The notes beneath the pieces were generated by a model. That model was not told where the DNA came from. It did no database searches and worked only from the letters and a program-made list of their open reading frames with translations. Shown one piece after another: positions 9,974 through 20,927 of a DNA stretch of 64,000 bases (positions are counted from its first letter, which is position 1; the number at the start of each line of letters is the position of its first letter). The stretch spans positions 18,823,105 to 18,887,104 of the forward strand of contig JALGQZ010000013.1 of the NCBI GenBank assembly GCA_023105745.1, written 5' to 3'. Made by a program: the position numbers and the translations under genes. This stretch comes from Austropuccinia psidii. Its lineage: Eukaryota > Basidiomycota > Pucciniomycetes > Pucciniales > Sphaerophragmiaceae.

Positions 9974-12085
9974 ACTATGACTGTCCTCAGTAGAAAAATA
10001 TAATATAATGAAATATTATAACCACAAATTTAAATATAATTATTAAAAATAATTATATATAAAAAAAATAAATTTAATTATTATTATAATAATATAATAA
10101 TAAAAAAAATATAATAATTATAATAAATTATAATTATTCTATTATTGTTATAGTCACTGACAGTTATAACAATAAGAAGTGTAAAGCTCTAAGTGAGACA
10201 ATTACACGTGGAAAATAAGAATATTAACCACTTATAAATAATATAAATATTATTTATAAAAAGAATTAATCACACACTGTGCAGAAATAATTCTTTATAG
10301 AATAAAATTCTATATAAAAAAACTAATAATAGATAAAAAAAATATAGAACTTTAAAGAAAACTTACTTATAATATTTATTTAATACAACAAGTTATAAAA
10401 AAACAGTTATTATATTAAATAATGATTATAAGTTAAAAACACGCCAAAAATCAATAAAATCAAAGATAAAACAACTTTTTATACTAAAATTTATGATTAA
10501 AGAGTTTTTGAGAGGAATTTGTGGATTTTAAAAGATATTTAAGATGAAAATTTTATATAATAAAAGTTATTATAGATGATTACAACAATAATCTGAATTC
10601 TATGACTTCAATTCTTTAATTTAATAAATAAAGAATAAAAATAACTTAAGAATTACTTTTAATAATAAGATTTTATATTTAATAAAACTTTACCTGTTTA
10701 AATGTCTAATATGATTGGATTGATTATGAATTCTGGACAAAAACAGTGATGAAAAGACTCTTTTTATGTCTACAGAGCAGCTCTCATGATTCATAATGGA
10801 TGTAGAGGGCGTGCTCAGGTCAAAACTGAAAAACCATGCTTAAAAATTAAGTTCTTAACTTAAGGCAACTTATTTTTACTTCCAATTTAAAGTTACCAGT
10901 GTTATTCTTAACTCCAAGTAACTTTAATTCTCATTTAGTTTAATTATTTTAAGTTTTAATATAAAATAAGTTTATTTATATTAAAGTTCATCATATGAAC
11001 AACTTAAAATTAGAGTTTCAAGCAGAAATCTTTTAAACTCAATTTTTAATTAATTTTTAAAGAAATCATAATTTTCTTTATGCTTAATTAAAAAGTAATT
11101 TTCCAGGCTAATTACCCAGGAAACTTATTAATGAAAGATACTTAAAATTTAATTTATATATTGATAATATTAAATTCTAAGCTGTGTGAAATTTTCAAGC
11201 AAATCCATTAAGATGTGGATTTTTAATGAATTTTTGAAGTTATTACTATTTCTCCACGTAAAATAGCAATACACACAAAACCTTAAGTTTTGATAAGGTT
11301 TTGATGATTGAAACTTTAAAGTTTTAAGCTTATTTAAGCTTTTTAAGCTTGATTAAGCTTTGACAGTTCTTAAAACCTTGATTCCAAGCCTGCTTATTGG
11401 GATTTACCCTCTTGGCAGCTTGAAATTCCTGTCCAATTTAGGATAAAACCAGTTTAAACCTTAAGGTTGGATCAAAGTCTAATCTTAAAGTTTAAATAAG
11501 GTTGAAAATCCTCCAATACAGGTGGACAACCTTAATTGAATCCTTGCAGATCCAAAAAGTTGGGTACCCCAGCTCTATTTGGTCTTTTTCCTTTGTCCCA
11601 CCTTTTTGCGTGGATTTTGCCCTTTTATTTATTTAAAGCCATACTATGGCCTTAAACCCTTTTAAATTGAGCTCACGCAGGATTTACATTCTGTATGGCA
11701 AATCCTTAGCCAATTCAGTAAATATGCACCACACCTTAATTTTAACTAAAATTTTGGTAAAGTTGCATAAACCTTATGTAACTTTAAATTTAAGCTTAAT
11801 TAAGCTTAAATTTAACAATTTAAAAAAATGTTAAAAAAGTTACATTAGTACTGTGAGATTCTTAAATCTTCTAATAACACAAGAAATAAGTGTTTTTGGG
11901 TATAACACCTTATGGGTGTACCCTAGGTTATTTTTGGTGTAGAATCCAAAAATGACATAATAATTATAACTTTGTTTATCCAAAAAAAAGTTATACTTAT
12001 TTTTTATTATTTTTTATTTTAAATTCAACTAAAAAGTCTGTTTAAGACAAATTTAATTGTTTATAAAATCATTTGTGGCCTTATG

Positions 12086-12102
12086 GGTATGTTAAACATA
12101 CC
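12086..12102. other. LTR-terminal palindrome of B (repeated at 20893-20909)
   Basis: GGTATGTTAAACATACC is a perfect 8+1+8 palindrome, 13 bp from the LTR end GGCTCACA. LTRs X, Y, D, E and F have a related GTAT...ATAC block at the same distance from a (A)GGC(T/C)CACA end, although the rest of those LTRs is very different. Confidence 0.6.
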
Positions 12103-12115
12103 TCACAGGCTCACA

Positions 12116-12135
12116 TTCCCTACCACCAAAAAAAA
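12116..12135 (-). other. Polypurine-like tract of element B
   Basis: On the minus strand a T run followed by GGTGGTAGGGAA directly abuts the 3' LTR start TGTGAGCC. This is where plus-strand DNA synthesis would be primed. H has the same bases at its equivalent position (54107 onward), and D has GTGGTAGAGAAT at 29489-29500. Confidence 0.65.
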
Positions 12136-12249
12136 TTGTACCACAATTTTCTTTTGTAGTATACCCCCAAGTTATTTGGGGGGGGTATAATCCACTGTCC
12201 AACCTCTCTACTTATACTGTTCAAGTATGTAAAGCACACAATTCAAACT

Positions 12250-15200
12250 TTATTGAGGAATTGGTCTTCTCTCATGTCTGAATCTTCTGAGAAACTTTTG
12301 GGAATCAGGTATCTTACTTTCTTCAACCCACTCATCTTCATGTTGTGGATTTCTGTACCTGACTAAGTATTCTCTTTCATTTTTACCCCTAAGTCTTCTT
12401 TCTTTTAAGACTTTCAGTACTTTCTTTTCCTCACTTGGTTCAAGTGGGGGTACCTCTAAGGGTGTTTCATTTCTTAAAGGAAATAATTCCTTATCACTTG
12501 ATGTGTAATGCTTTACAAGACTGACAGGAAAAGTTGGGTGTTTGTTTCCTAACTCTCCTGACAGTTCTACTTGTACTGCATTTGTCCCATGGAGGGCTTT
12601 AATAATAAATGGTCCTGCAAAGGAATCTTTCAATTTCTTTGGACCTTTAATATTATTAAAGTTCAAGGTTGAAACTAGTATTAAGTCCCCTACTTTGAAT
12701 TCTGGTGTCTTATGACTTTTATCCCATTTCTGCTTAGCATATTCAAAGGCATCATTCATGCTTTGATTTGCATGATGTCTCACTTTATCAAGCAACAGCT
12801 TAAAGCTTGAAGCAGTTGGATGAATGTCAACCAAATCTTTTTTCAAAGTATCAACTGGAAGTTTGGGGTTCCATCCTTTTTCCAACATTGCAGGAGTTTT
12901 GCCTGTTGAAGCATGGATGGAGGTCTTGTAGGCTAATTCCAATGCTGGTATAAGAGTACACCAATCATGGGTAAAGCCATCAGAATCTTTAAACTCCAGG
13001 CCATAAGCACAAAATCTTCTGATCATGTCCTCAAGGGTTTGAATCATTCTTTCTGCCAGTCCATCTGTTTGTGGATGGTAGGCCGTTGAAAATGATAATT
13101 TTGTACCCAAAAGCTTATGTAGATTAGTCCATAAGGCTGATGTGAATTTTGGGTCTCTATCACTAATGATATTTTTAAAGAGACCAGTATGGGATATGAC
13201 TCTGTTCCAAATTAGAAGAGCTGTATCCATAGCTGTGTCATCTTTATGGCATGGTAAAAAGATTGGTGTTTTGCTATATCTGTCCACAATAACAAGACAT
13301 GCATTGTAACTTTTATCACCTCCAGGTGGTAAAGCGGTTACCCAATCCATGTGAACCACTTCCCATGGGGTACTTGGTTCTTGAATATGGATCATTAAAC
13401 CAAACCTTTTACCAGTAGCTTTATTGGCTTTCTGGCATCTATCACAACTATGACAGTACTCAATGACATCTTTTCTCCAAGATGGCCACCAGGCACATGT
13501 CTTAATTCTTTCCATTGTTCTGTCTTCAGACAGATGTCCAGAATAGATGTTATCATGGCATTCTAGTAGTATTGTGTTAATCAACATTCTACTACATAGG
13601 ACCATGACACACGTGTGTTTAGATCTATGATATAGTATACCATCAAACAAATGAAATCTTCCATTATCATAAGATGTTTTCCAAATATCATCCAGAGAAT
13701 TAGCCAAGGCTACATCTTTACAATCTTTGTCAAGTAGAGCAGTAAGAATATGACAATTCTTATCTTGCCTGTAGCTTTCTCTAACCTCTTCAAAGAATTC
13801 TGTTCCAACATCTGTGATATTGATTCCTTCAATTGGGATTTGAGGTTCTGCACTTGTAGGAACATAGGCAGGATTATCAGGTGTATTGGGTAATGCCCAT
13901 CTACTTAAGCCATCAGCATTCTTATGAATATTTCCAGCTTTATGTACTATGGTCATGTTGCCTCTATACTCCTGTATAGCAATCTGCCATCTTAACATGT
14001 TTCTGTTTGGAGTCTTCATGTTAAGAAGTGATTTTACTGCATTACAATCAGTAATTACTTCAAACACACTACCATCAAGATAATAATGAAGTTTTTCCAG
14101 AGCCCAAACAAGGCAAAGGCACTCCATTTGGCTAGCTCCATATCTTGCCTCAGTAGGTTTAATTTGTCTTGAAATAAAACAAACTGGACCTTCATAAGGT
14201 TTGTCATTGACAATTTGAACTTGATGAAGAGCAGCTCCTAAACCATCACCACATGCATCAATATACAGCTTAAAAGGAAGTTTCCAGTCTGGCATCAATA
14301 ATAATGGTGCATTGGTCAAGGCATACTTGATTTTATCATATGCTTGAATTCTCTCCTGTGTCATTTCAAAAACAGTTTGTTGATCACAAATTCTGTATAA
14401 TGATCTGGCATGGATTGCAAAATCTTTAAGGTGTTGCCTGTAATAACTGGCAAATCCTAAGAAAGACATCATCTCTTTTTTGTTCTGGGGCATTTGTTTC
14501 AGTAAAACTGCAGCCACTTTGTTTTTGTCAACACCAAGGCTTAGTCCTGATACTACATGTCCCAGAGCTTTCAACTCATGAAACCCAAAATTACATTTTT
14601 TAAGAGAAATTTTCATGTTCACTTGTAGAATTTTCTTAAGTACTAATGAAAGTCTCTCTAAATGTGATTGCCAGGTTTCTGAACAAATGATAATGTCATC
14701 AATATAAATGATTAACCATCCCTCTGATAATTCATGTGGGAATATGGTATTCATCATTCTTTGATAATGAGAGGGTGCATTTTTAATACCAAAAGGCATC
14801 CTCAAATATTCATAAATACCACAATGAGCTATTATTCTCAATAATTTCCTTGCATGAGGTGTTAAAACATTCTGATGGAAGCCTTTAAGAGCATCCATGG
14901 AAGTAATAAACTTTGCTTTGGATAATTGAGTCAAAGTCTCATGGATTCTAGGGATTGGATACCTGTCTGGAATAGTATAGGTGTTCAATGCCCTAAAATC
15001 CCCAACCATCCTTGACTTATCATTATGCCAAGTAATGATTACTGGAGTTGTGACTTCCACTTCCTCATTGTGTCCAACTTTTCTAAGAACTCCCAGTTTC
15101 ATTAGTTCATGAATATGACTTTCTAATGCTTCTCTAGCCCTAGGGCTAGCTGGGTAAGCTGGTCTTCTTAATAGTGGGGGATAAGGTCTCTCCACGTTAA

Positions 15201-18018
15201 GCATGATATCCACTTCATGGCCTTTTATAGCCCCAAGTGGTTCATCATCAGAAGCAAAGGCTTTTTGAAATTGAAATAAAATTTCAATAAGTTCTTCCTT
15301 CATTTCTGGTGTTAATTCAGGACTAATTTGTGCTTCACTTAATTGATCTGACACAAATTTTTCTTTATTAACATTTTTTACTTGTTGAATGACAGTAATT
15401 TCTTTTCTTTCTGGAGAAAAAGCAAATTTTTGCCTTTTATTTTCCCCTATAGTGAAATATCTGTCCTTATAATTATTAATATCAATACCATAGATATTGA
15501 GATAATCATTCCCAAGTATAAAGTGTTGTGAAGTACAATTATTCATAACAACAAATTCAGCTTTCAATCTCATACTTCCTGCAGGGTGAGGAAATATTAT
15601 TGTAGCTTCAAATATACCCAAAGGATGCATATTCTGGCTAGCACTGCTAAATTTTACACCTTCAATTGGCATCAACTTGTCTTGCCAATTGGTATAAATT
15701 TTGTCAAGATAATCGTTCCCAACACAAGTGCAAAAAGCACCTGAGTCAAGATGTATCTTGGCTTCTGTGTTATTTATCACAATATTAGTGATACAAGATG
15801 ACCCAGCTGTATAACCTTTACCTCTGGCAGGTTTGGTTTTTTGCATTCTGGCATCTTGCACATGTATGAGATCCATACAATCATCACTGTACTGTGGTAA
15901 GTGAGTATGTACTTCAGTGACCTCAAAAGAAACATTAATATTCTCTATACTAAGTTCTTCTGATGTTTCTTCTTCTTCTGAAGGTTCAGAATCACTTTCA
16001 TGTAAAGCTACATCAGTTTCTTTTGTGTCTTCCGCTTTTTCTACACTTATCTCATTGACTCTTGTCTTTTTTGGACAAGTGTTTGCTAAATGAGATGTGC
16101 TTCCACATTTATGACATTTCAAAGGAGGTCTGTCATGTGGTTTATTTGGTTTTGAAATTGGTTTCCCACTAGTCTTGTTGTCTATTGGGGGTTTATACCA
16201 ATTTCTTGCAATTTTTGTTCTAGTAGTGATATCCTCCATAGCATTGATATAATCTTCTGTAGAGCAAGGCTCAATACATCTGCTTCTTATAGCATGCTCA
16301 AGGTCACCACCACACTTTCTTAATATCCTTTTATGTACCATTGGTTCAGACATATCAGGATGAAGGGCAGTTAATCTGTCCTTCTGTTTAAGAAACCAAG
16401 TCATGGGCCTGTCCCTCTCAATATTAAAAATGGCTTCCTCAAAAGAATTTTCCATTCTAAATCTCCAGGAATCATTTGCCCATTTGGAAATAACTTGTTC
16501 TTTCCACCAAGGCCAGGAATGTTTTCCATGGTCTTGTCTCATTTTATAATACCATTTCTTAGCTGATTTGGTAAATAATGAGTGTAATCTGGCACTTATG
16601 TATTCATCTGGTATGTTAAAGTCTTCTTTGAACATATCAATTGTTTTCATAAATTCCATATGATTATATTCTCCTTCACCACTGAAGGTTGGCCATTCCT
16701 CTAATCTTGGAATGTCTTTGTAACTGCAAGCAGTTTCCACATCATTACTTGAAATTGTATGATGTAAATCATTATTCAAGTTAAGATCATTTCTGTCAAG
16801 AAATGGTGTGGATTGCCTTGGCAATTCATTTTTTAGTGATATATTATTAATACTTGATTGAATGTCTTCTTTCAATTCAAGTCTTGCTTTATCACTTTTT
16901 TCCAATTGTTCTTGAAAAAGAGCTGCATTGTGGCCAGTTGAATTTTCCAAGTTTTGAACTTGTATTTTCAATTCTCTTAACTGTCCAGTTATAAAAGAAA
17001 TTGAATTCTCATCTGGTTGATTGAGTAAGGTAACTTTATGCTCAAGTCTTTCACAAATTTGCGTCAAAGACAAAATATTTGCCTTATTAACATTTTCAAG
17101 GCCAATAATGGTCTTTTGTTGGTCTTTAACTTGTACTATCTCATTGCCCAGCTTTTGTTGGACATGATCAAATGCTTTAAATTTTGCCATAATTTCTTTA
17201 TTACAAGATTCAAAGTAAGTTACAAGCTTTACAGGGTCTATTTCTTTGGAAAGGATTGGTTCAATCTTTCCTCCTCCTTGTTTTTGAATTCCATCAAAGT
17301 TCTTGCCATATTGAACACATTGTCCATGGCTGTCTTTTCCTTCTTTGGAATTCTGTAATTCTGAGGGTAGGGCTTGTTCCACTTGGGCTTTGCCTTTCCC
17401 TTTGCCTTTTGCTTGCCCTTCTGGTTGGTCTTTGGGGCTTGCTTGGGCTTGTTTGGCACTTGTTGAGGCGGATTTTTGCTGGTGGATGCTTGAGGAGCTT
17501 CCACTTGGCTGTTGTCCTTGCCCTGGGCCAACTTCTTCTTCTGGTCTTCTGATAACATGCTTTGGTTTTTCAACCAAGCTTTTATCTGTTGGACTTGTCC
17601 TTTGACAGACATTGGTGTCCAACCCAATAGAAGATCTTCTGTCTTTTCTGGCCCCATGAACTTCTTCACTTGAAGATAAGAGTTCATGGTGCCTATCCAA
17701 AGACTTGGAAGGAGTTCCCACTCTTGTTGTTTTGACGCCAGGAACCAGTTTTTCCATTGGGATTGATAAATTTCCACAGTTGCCTGTTGGAAATGGTTCA
17801 GGTCTAACAGCAATAGCAGTTATGTCAGCTTCTGGACTCTCAATAAGAGGTTCAAAGGTGCTGGCTAACCTTTGGGAACTGGTGGAAGTTCTGGCATCCT
17901 CCATTTGTGCCTCTCCTCTGGGAGGACATTCTTGCCTTTTGGATTTATGGCTGGAATGTCCTGGTCCAGATCCATTTGATTGGATGGAGTAGTTGCTTCC
18001 ACTTCTAGTAGGAGTCAT
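12250..18018 (-). CDS. Gag-Pol polyprotein of element B (1922 aa, intact)
   Basis: One uninterrupted ORF encodes all structural and enzymatic functions of the element. Order by residue: low-complexity N-terminus (1-260, overlapped by another frame); coiled-coil-like stretch (about 275-395); Gag core (about 437-600); CCHC zinc knuckle (C635, C638, H643, C648); aspartic protease LDSGA (catalytic D758) with ILGNDYL at 834-840; reverse transcriptase (about 990-1200; D1042, YIDD at 1105-1108); RNase H (D1254, E1299, D1324, D1369); integrase with zinc ligands H1488, H1495, C1525 and C1528, then a catalytic D1558-D1620-E1656 triad of exact DX61DX35E spacing; GPY/F-like module (about 1797-1820); and C-terminal chromodomain (about 1864-1917, with aromatic residues in EYLVRY and DEWVEE). 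The start at 18018 is the first ATG after the LTR on this strand. It lies inside a putative intron, so this ORF needs unspliced RNA. Fusion of Gag and Pol without a frameshift also occurs in other fungal chromoviruses. Confidence 0.95.
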   Translation of the reverse strand: MTPTRSGSNYSIQSNGSGPGHSSHKSKRQECPPRGEAQMEDARTSTSSQRLASTFEPLIESPEADITAIAVRPEPFPTGNCGNLSIPMEKLVPGVKTTRVGTPSKSLDRHHELLSSSEEVHGARKDRRSSIGLDTNVCQRTSPTDKSLVEKPKHVIRRPEEEVGPGQGQQPSGSSSSIHQQKSASTSAKQAQASPKDQPEGQAKGKGKGKAQVEQALPSELQNSKEGKDSHGQCVQYGKNFDGIQKQGGGKIEPILSKEIDPVKLVTYFESCNKEIMAKFKAFDHVQQKLGNEIVQVKDQQKTIIGLENVNKANILSLTQICERLEHKVTLLNQPDENSISFITGQLRELKIQVQNLENSTGHNAALFQEQLEKSDKARLELKEDIQSSINNISLKNELPRQSTPFLDRNDLNLNNDLHHTISSNDVETACSYKDIPRLEEWPTFSGEGEYNHMEFMKTIDMFKEDFNIPDEYISARLHSLFTKSAKKWYYKMRQDHGKHSWPWWKEQVISKWANDSWRFRMENSFEEAIFNIERDRPMTWFLKQKDRLTALHPDMSEPMVHKRILRKCGGDLEHAIRSRCIEPCSTEDYINAMEDITTRTKIARNWYKPPIDNKTSGKPISKPNKPHDRPPLKCHKCGSTSHLANTCPKKTRVNEISVEKAEDTKETDVALHESDSEPSEEEETSEELSIENINVSFEVTEVHTHLPQYSDDCMDLIHVQDARMQKTKPARGKGYTAGSSCITNIVINNTEAKIHLDSGAFCTCVGNDYLDKIYTNWQDKLMPIEGVKFSSASQNMHPLGIFEATIIFPHPAGSMRLKAEFVVMNNCTSQHFILGNDYLNIYGIDINNYKDRYFTIGENKRQKFAFSPERKEITVIQQVKNVNKEKFVSDQLSEAQISPELTPEMKEELIEILFQFQKAFASDDEPLGAIKGHEVDIMLNVERPYPPLLRRPAYPASPRAREALESHIHELMKLGVLRKVGHNEEVEVTTPVIITWHNDKSRMVGDFRALNTYTIPDRYPIPRIHETLTQLSKAKFITSMDALKGFHQNVLTPHARKLLRIIAHCGIYEYLRMPFGIKNAPSHYQRMMNTIFPHELSEGWLIIYIDDIIICSETWQSHLERLSLVLKKILQVNMKISLKKCNFGFHELKALGHVVSGLSLGVDKNKVAAVLLKQMPQNKKEMMSFLGFASYYRQHLKDFAIHARSLYRICDQQTVFEMTQERIQAYDKIKYALTNAPLLLMPDWKLPFKLYIDACGDGLGAALHQVQIVNDKPYEGPVCFISRQIKPTEARYGASQMECLCLVWALEKLHYYLDGSVFEVITDCNAVKSLLNMKTPNRNMLRWQIAIQEYRGNMTIVHKAGNIHKNADGLSRWALPNTPDNPAYVPTSAEPQIPIEGINITDVGTEFFEEVRESYRQDKNCHILTALLDKDCKDVALANSLDDIWKTSYDNGRFHLFDGILYHRSKHTCVMVLCSRMLINTILLECHDNIYSGHLSEDRTMERIKTCAWWPSWRKDVIEYCHSCDRCQKANKATGKRFGLMIHIQEPSTPWEVVHMDWVTALPPGGDKSYNACLVIVDRYSKTPIFLPCHKDDTAMDTALLIWNRVISHTGLFKNIISDRDPKFTSALWTNLHKLLGTKLSFSTAYHPQTDGLAERMIQTLEDMIRRFCAYGLEFKDSDGFTHDWCTLIPALELAYKTSIHASTGKTPAMLEKGWNPKLPVDTLKKDLVDIHPTASSFKLLLDKVRHHANQSMNDAFEYAKQKWDKSHKTPEFKVGDLILVSTLNFNNIKGPKKLKDSFAGPFIIKALHGTNAVQVELSGELGNKHPTFPVSLVKHYTSSDKELFPLRNETPLEVPPLEPSEEKKVLKVLKERRLRGKNEREYLVRYRNPQHEDEWVEESKIPDSQKFLRRFRHERRPIPQ

Positions 18019-18183
18019 TTCACGTCAATTTTAATAAAAATTAGAGTAAAAGTGGATTGAATTCACCTGCAGGACCTTTAAAGGGCTCTTTGGTTATTAA
18101 ACCCCTTGGTGCTGGGCTGGTTTGAATTTCAATACTTGACTCTGAGGCTTCAGAGTCTGAAGAACTTTCTCTGATGGAAGACA
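17238..18183 (-). CDS. Spliced second-frame protein overlapping Gag-Pol of element B
   Basis: Function unknown. This frame is +1 to Gag-Pol. Proposed exons on the minus strand are 18183-18067, 18004-17870 and 17803-17238; joining them keeps one frame open to the TAG ending at 17238. The first in-frame ATG is at 17975 (MDLDQDIP), giving about 223 residues. The upstream exon would add about 40 Ser/Glu-rich residues if it is entered from an LTR exon. The protein has an N-terminal MPELPP segment, a Trp/Gln-rich part ([18 protein letters not shown]), a Lys/Gly/Gln-rich basic linker, and a conserved end (NYRIPKKEK, then [19 protein letters not shown]). Matching segments in X (2472-2891), D (24710-25623) and H (59570-60503) show that the frame has been conserved, so it is unlikely to be a chance ORF. 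It might be a nucleic-acid-binding or Gag-partner protein, but that is only a guess from its basic linker. Exon limits are read by eye. Confidence 0.65.
17804..17869 (-). other. Putative intron 2 of the second-frame gene (66 nt)
   Basis: It begins GTTAGCC after AAAG and ends GCTGTTAG, with a CTGACATAACTGC branch-type block before the 3' end. H keeps GTTAGCC, CTGACTTAACTGC and a stronger TTCTCAG end at 60229-60161. Removing it eliminates the stops that separate the second-frame segments. The same bases are coding in Gag-Pol. Confidence 0.6.
18005..18066 (-). other. Putative intron 1, containing the Gag-Pol start codon (62 nt)
   Basis: The 5' site is CTGCAG/GTGAAT and the 3' site ACTCCTACTAG/AAGTGG, with CTAAT as a possible branch site. 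H has CAG/GTGAAT and a TAG/AAG end at 60424-60364, and D has a GT-AG interval of exactly 62 nt at 24821-24882. The Gag-Pol ATG (18018-18016) is inside it. Confidence 0.6.
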
Positions 18184-18731
18184 CTAGAGAAATTAAAAAA
18201 TATAAGTTATTTTATCAAATAATAAAAATAATTTATAAACTCAACTTATTGAATAAAGTTGTTTTTATGTAATTTATGGCAAATTACGTCAAAAATAAAG
18301 AAAAATGTCTAAGATAAAAAGAAAAAATGTTTTTAGTAAAGATTTTTATTTTTAAAGATTTTTTATTTGATTTATTATTTTCTTTAAAGAAATAATAATT
18401 ATGCAATTAACAAGTTAATTAATCAAAATTATATTATTATTCACTTTATACTAGAATAACTCAAAGAAAAAATTTCAAGTCTGTGATGTGAAAAAGCCAC
18501 TAGTTAGACAAAAGAAATTTATTCCAAGTCACTCAATAGTATATTGTTTCAAACAATATTCTTAAGAAAAAATAACTTTATTAATATTATAAAGATTATT
18601 TATAAGGGATAAGTCCCAAAAAGCCAATATTAAGACAAATATGGCAATTTTACGTCAAAAAACAGTAAAGAAGGTCTAGAATATGATTTATGTCCCAAAA
18701 ATTGGTTTAAAATCACGGCCAGGCCCTCAAA
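18184..18731 (-). promoter_or_regulatory. 5' leader of element B genomic RNA (no ATG)
   Basis: I find no ATG on the minus strand between the LTR (18732) and the Gag-Pol start (18018), over 700 nt of AT-rich sequence, which is notable by chance alone. The leader ends in a pyrimidine tract and TTTCTCTAG, a good 3' splice site at 18184, before the Ser-rich exon. A donor further upstream, perhaps in the LTR, is implied but not identified. The matching leader of G (63511-64000) is colinear with this one. Confidence 0.55.
18712..18731 (-). other. PBS-like block of element B
   Basis: The minus strand reads TTTGAGGGCCTGGCCGTGAT right after the 5' LTR. D and G have TTTGGGGGCCTGG, and H has TTTGGGCGCCTGGCCATGAT. 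The consensus has TGG two bases after the LTR, as needed to pair with the CCA end of a tRNA; B itself has TGA there. The tRNA was not identified. Confidence 0.45.
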
Positions 18732-20922
18732 TGTAAGGTTTGTCTATGAAACTCTTGATAATAGTAACAATATCAAGAGTACTATTACTGTCCTCAGTAG
18801 AAAAATATAATATAATGAAATATTATAACCACAAATTTAAATATAATTATTAAAAATAATTATATATAAAAAAAATAAATTTAATTATTATTATAATAAT
18901 ATAATAATAAAAAAAATATAATAATTATAATAAATTATAATTATTCTATTATTGTTATAGTCACTGACAGTTATAACAATAAGAAGTGTAAAGCTCTTAA
19001 TGAGACAATTACACGTGGAAAATAAGAATATTAACCACTTATAAATAATATAAATATTATTTATAAAAAGAATTAATCACACACTGTGCAGAAATAATTC
19101 TTTATAGAATAAAATTCTATATAAAAAAACTAATAATAGATAAAAAAAATATAGAACTTTAAAGAAAACTTACTTATAATATTTATTTAATACAACAAGT
19201 TATAAAACAACAGTTATTATATTAAATAATGATTATAAGTTAAAAACACGCCAAAAATCAATAAAATCAAAGATAAAACAACTTTTTATACTAAAATTTA
19301 TGATTAAAGAGTTTTTGAGAGGAATTTGTGGATTTTAAAAGATATTTAAGATGAAAATTTTATATAATAAAAGTTATTATAGATGATTACAACAATAATC
19401 TGAATTCTATGACTTCAATTCTTTAATTTAATAAATAAAGAATAAAAATAACTTAAGAATTACTTTTAATAATAAGATTTTATATTTAATAAAACTTTAC
19501 CTGTTTAAATGTCTAATATGATTGGATTGATTATGAATTCTGGACAAAAACAGTGATGAAAAGACTCTTTTTATGTCTACAGAGCAGCTCTCATGATTCA
19601 TAATGGATGTAGAGGGCGTGCTCAGGTCAAAACTGAAAAACCATGCTTAAAAATTAAGTTCTTAACTTAAGGCAACTTATTTTTACTTCCAATTTAAAGT
19701 TACCAGTGTTATTCTTAACTCCAAGTAACTTTAATTCTCATTTAGTTTAATTATTTTAAGTTTTAATATAAAATAAGTTTATTTATATTAAAGTTCATCA
19801 TATGAACAACTTAAAATTAGAGTTTCAAGCAGAAATCTTTTAAACTCAATTTTTAATTAATTTTTAAAGAAATCATAATTTTCTTTAAGCTTAATTAAAA
19901 AGTAATTTTCCAGGCTAATTACCCAGGAAACTTATTAATAAAAGATACTTAAAATTTAATTTATATATTGATAATATTAAATTCTAAGCTGTGTGAAATT
20001 TTCAAGCAAATCCATTAAGATTTGGATTTTTAATGAATTTTTGAAGTTATTACTATTTTTCCCCATAAAATAGCAATACACACGAAACCTTAAGTTTTGA
20101 TAAGGTTTTGATGATTGAAACTTTAAAGTTTTAAGCTTATTTAAGCTTTTTAAGCTTGATTAAGCTTTGACAGTTCTTAAAACCTTGATTCCAAGCCTGC
20201 TTATTGGGATTTACCCTCTTGGCAGCTTGAAATTCCTGTCCAATTTAGGATAAAAGCAGTTTAAACCTTAAGGTTGGATCAAAGTCTAATCTTAAAGTTT
20301 AAATAAGGTTGAAAATCCTCCAATACAGGTGGACAACCTTAATTGAATCCTTGCAGATCCAAAAAGTTGGGTACCCCAGCTCTATTTGGTCTTTTTCCTT
20401 TGTCCCACCTTTTTGCGTGGATTTTGCCCTTTTATTTATTTAAAGCCATACTATGGCCTTAAACCCTTTTAAATTGAGCTCACGCAGGATTTACATTCTG
20501 TATGGCAAATCCTTAGCCAATTCAGTAAATATACACCACACCTTAATTTTAACTAAAATTTTGGTAAAGTTGCATAAACCTTATGTAACTTTAAATTTAA
20601 GCTTAATTAAGCTTAAATTTAACAATTTAAAAAAATGTTAAAAAAGTTACATTAGTACTGTGAGATTCTTAAATCTTCTAATAACACAAGAAATAAGTGT
20701 TTTTGGGTATAACACCTTATGGGTGTACCCTAGGTTATTTTTGGTGTAGAATCCAAAAATGACATAATAATTATAACTTTGTTTATCCAAAAAAAAGTCA
20801 TACTTATTTTTTATTATTTTTTATTTTAAATTCAACTAAAAAGTCTGTTTAAGACAAATTTAATTGTTTATAAAATCATTTGTGGCCTTATGGGTATGTT
20901 AAACATACCTCACAGGCTCACA
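18732..20922 (-). repeat. 5' LTR of element B
   Basis: It is 2191 bp and the pair of 9925-12115. In the element's own direction it begins TGTGAGCC at 20922 and ends CCTTACA at 18732. It should hold the promoter and transcription start, but I could not place a TATA box with confidence. Confidence 0.95.
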
Positions 20923-20927
20923 AAAAC
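20923..20927. repeat. Target-site duplication of element B, right copy (AAAAC)
   Basis: AAAAC directly follows the right LTR end GGCTCACA and pairs with 9920-9924. Confidence 0.95.

Larger units (their letters stand above)
9925..12115 (-). repeat. 3' LTR of element B
   Basis: It is 2191 bp with TG...CA ends. It matches 18732-20922 at a constant offset of 8807. Small ORFs inside it (such as 11646-11834 on plus) also appear in the other LTR and look like chance frames. A hairpin lies at 9944-9973 and a palindrome at 12086-12102, near its two ends. Confidence 0.95.
9925..20922 (-). mobile_element. Element B: full-length Ty3/gypsy chromovirus-type LTR retrotransposon
   Basis: The element is 10,998 bp, with two 2191-bp LTRs (TGTAAGG...GGCTCACA on the plus strand) and a 5-bp target duplication. 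Between them lie a PBS-like block, an ATG-free leader, overlapping ORFs and a polypurine-like tract. Its transcript runs right to left. The LTRs differ at about 15 positions by eye (about 0.7 percent), so insertion is recent. The Gag-Pol frame has no stops, and all catalytic motifs are present. B sits inside the 5' LTR of A, in the same orientation, in copy 1 only of the tandem duplication. Of the elements in this window it alone looks potentially autonomous. Confidence 0.95.

Noticed and set aside
10000..10140. Very AT-rich tract in the B LTR as a replication origin or centromere signal
   Set aside because: It is present in each B-family LTR and simply reflects LTR composition.
11646..11834. 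62-codon ORF in the B LTR, also at 20453-20641
   Set aside because: It recurs only because LTRs are duplicated, and it has no homologue in related LTRs.
17238..17605. Plus-strand frames opposite the second-frame gene (hydrophobic, Leu/Cys-rich)
   Set aside because: They are complements of the Lys/Gly-rich linker, with no conservation of their own.
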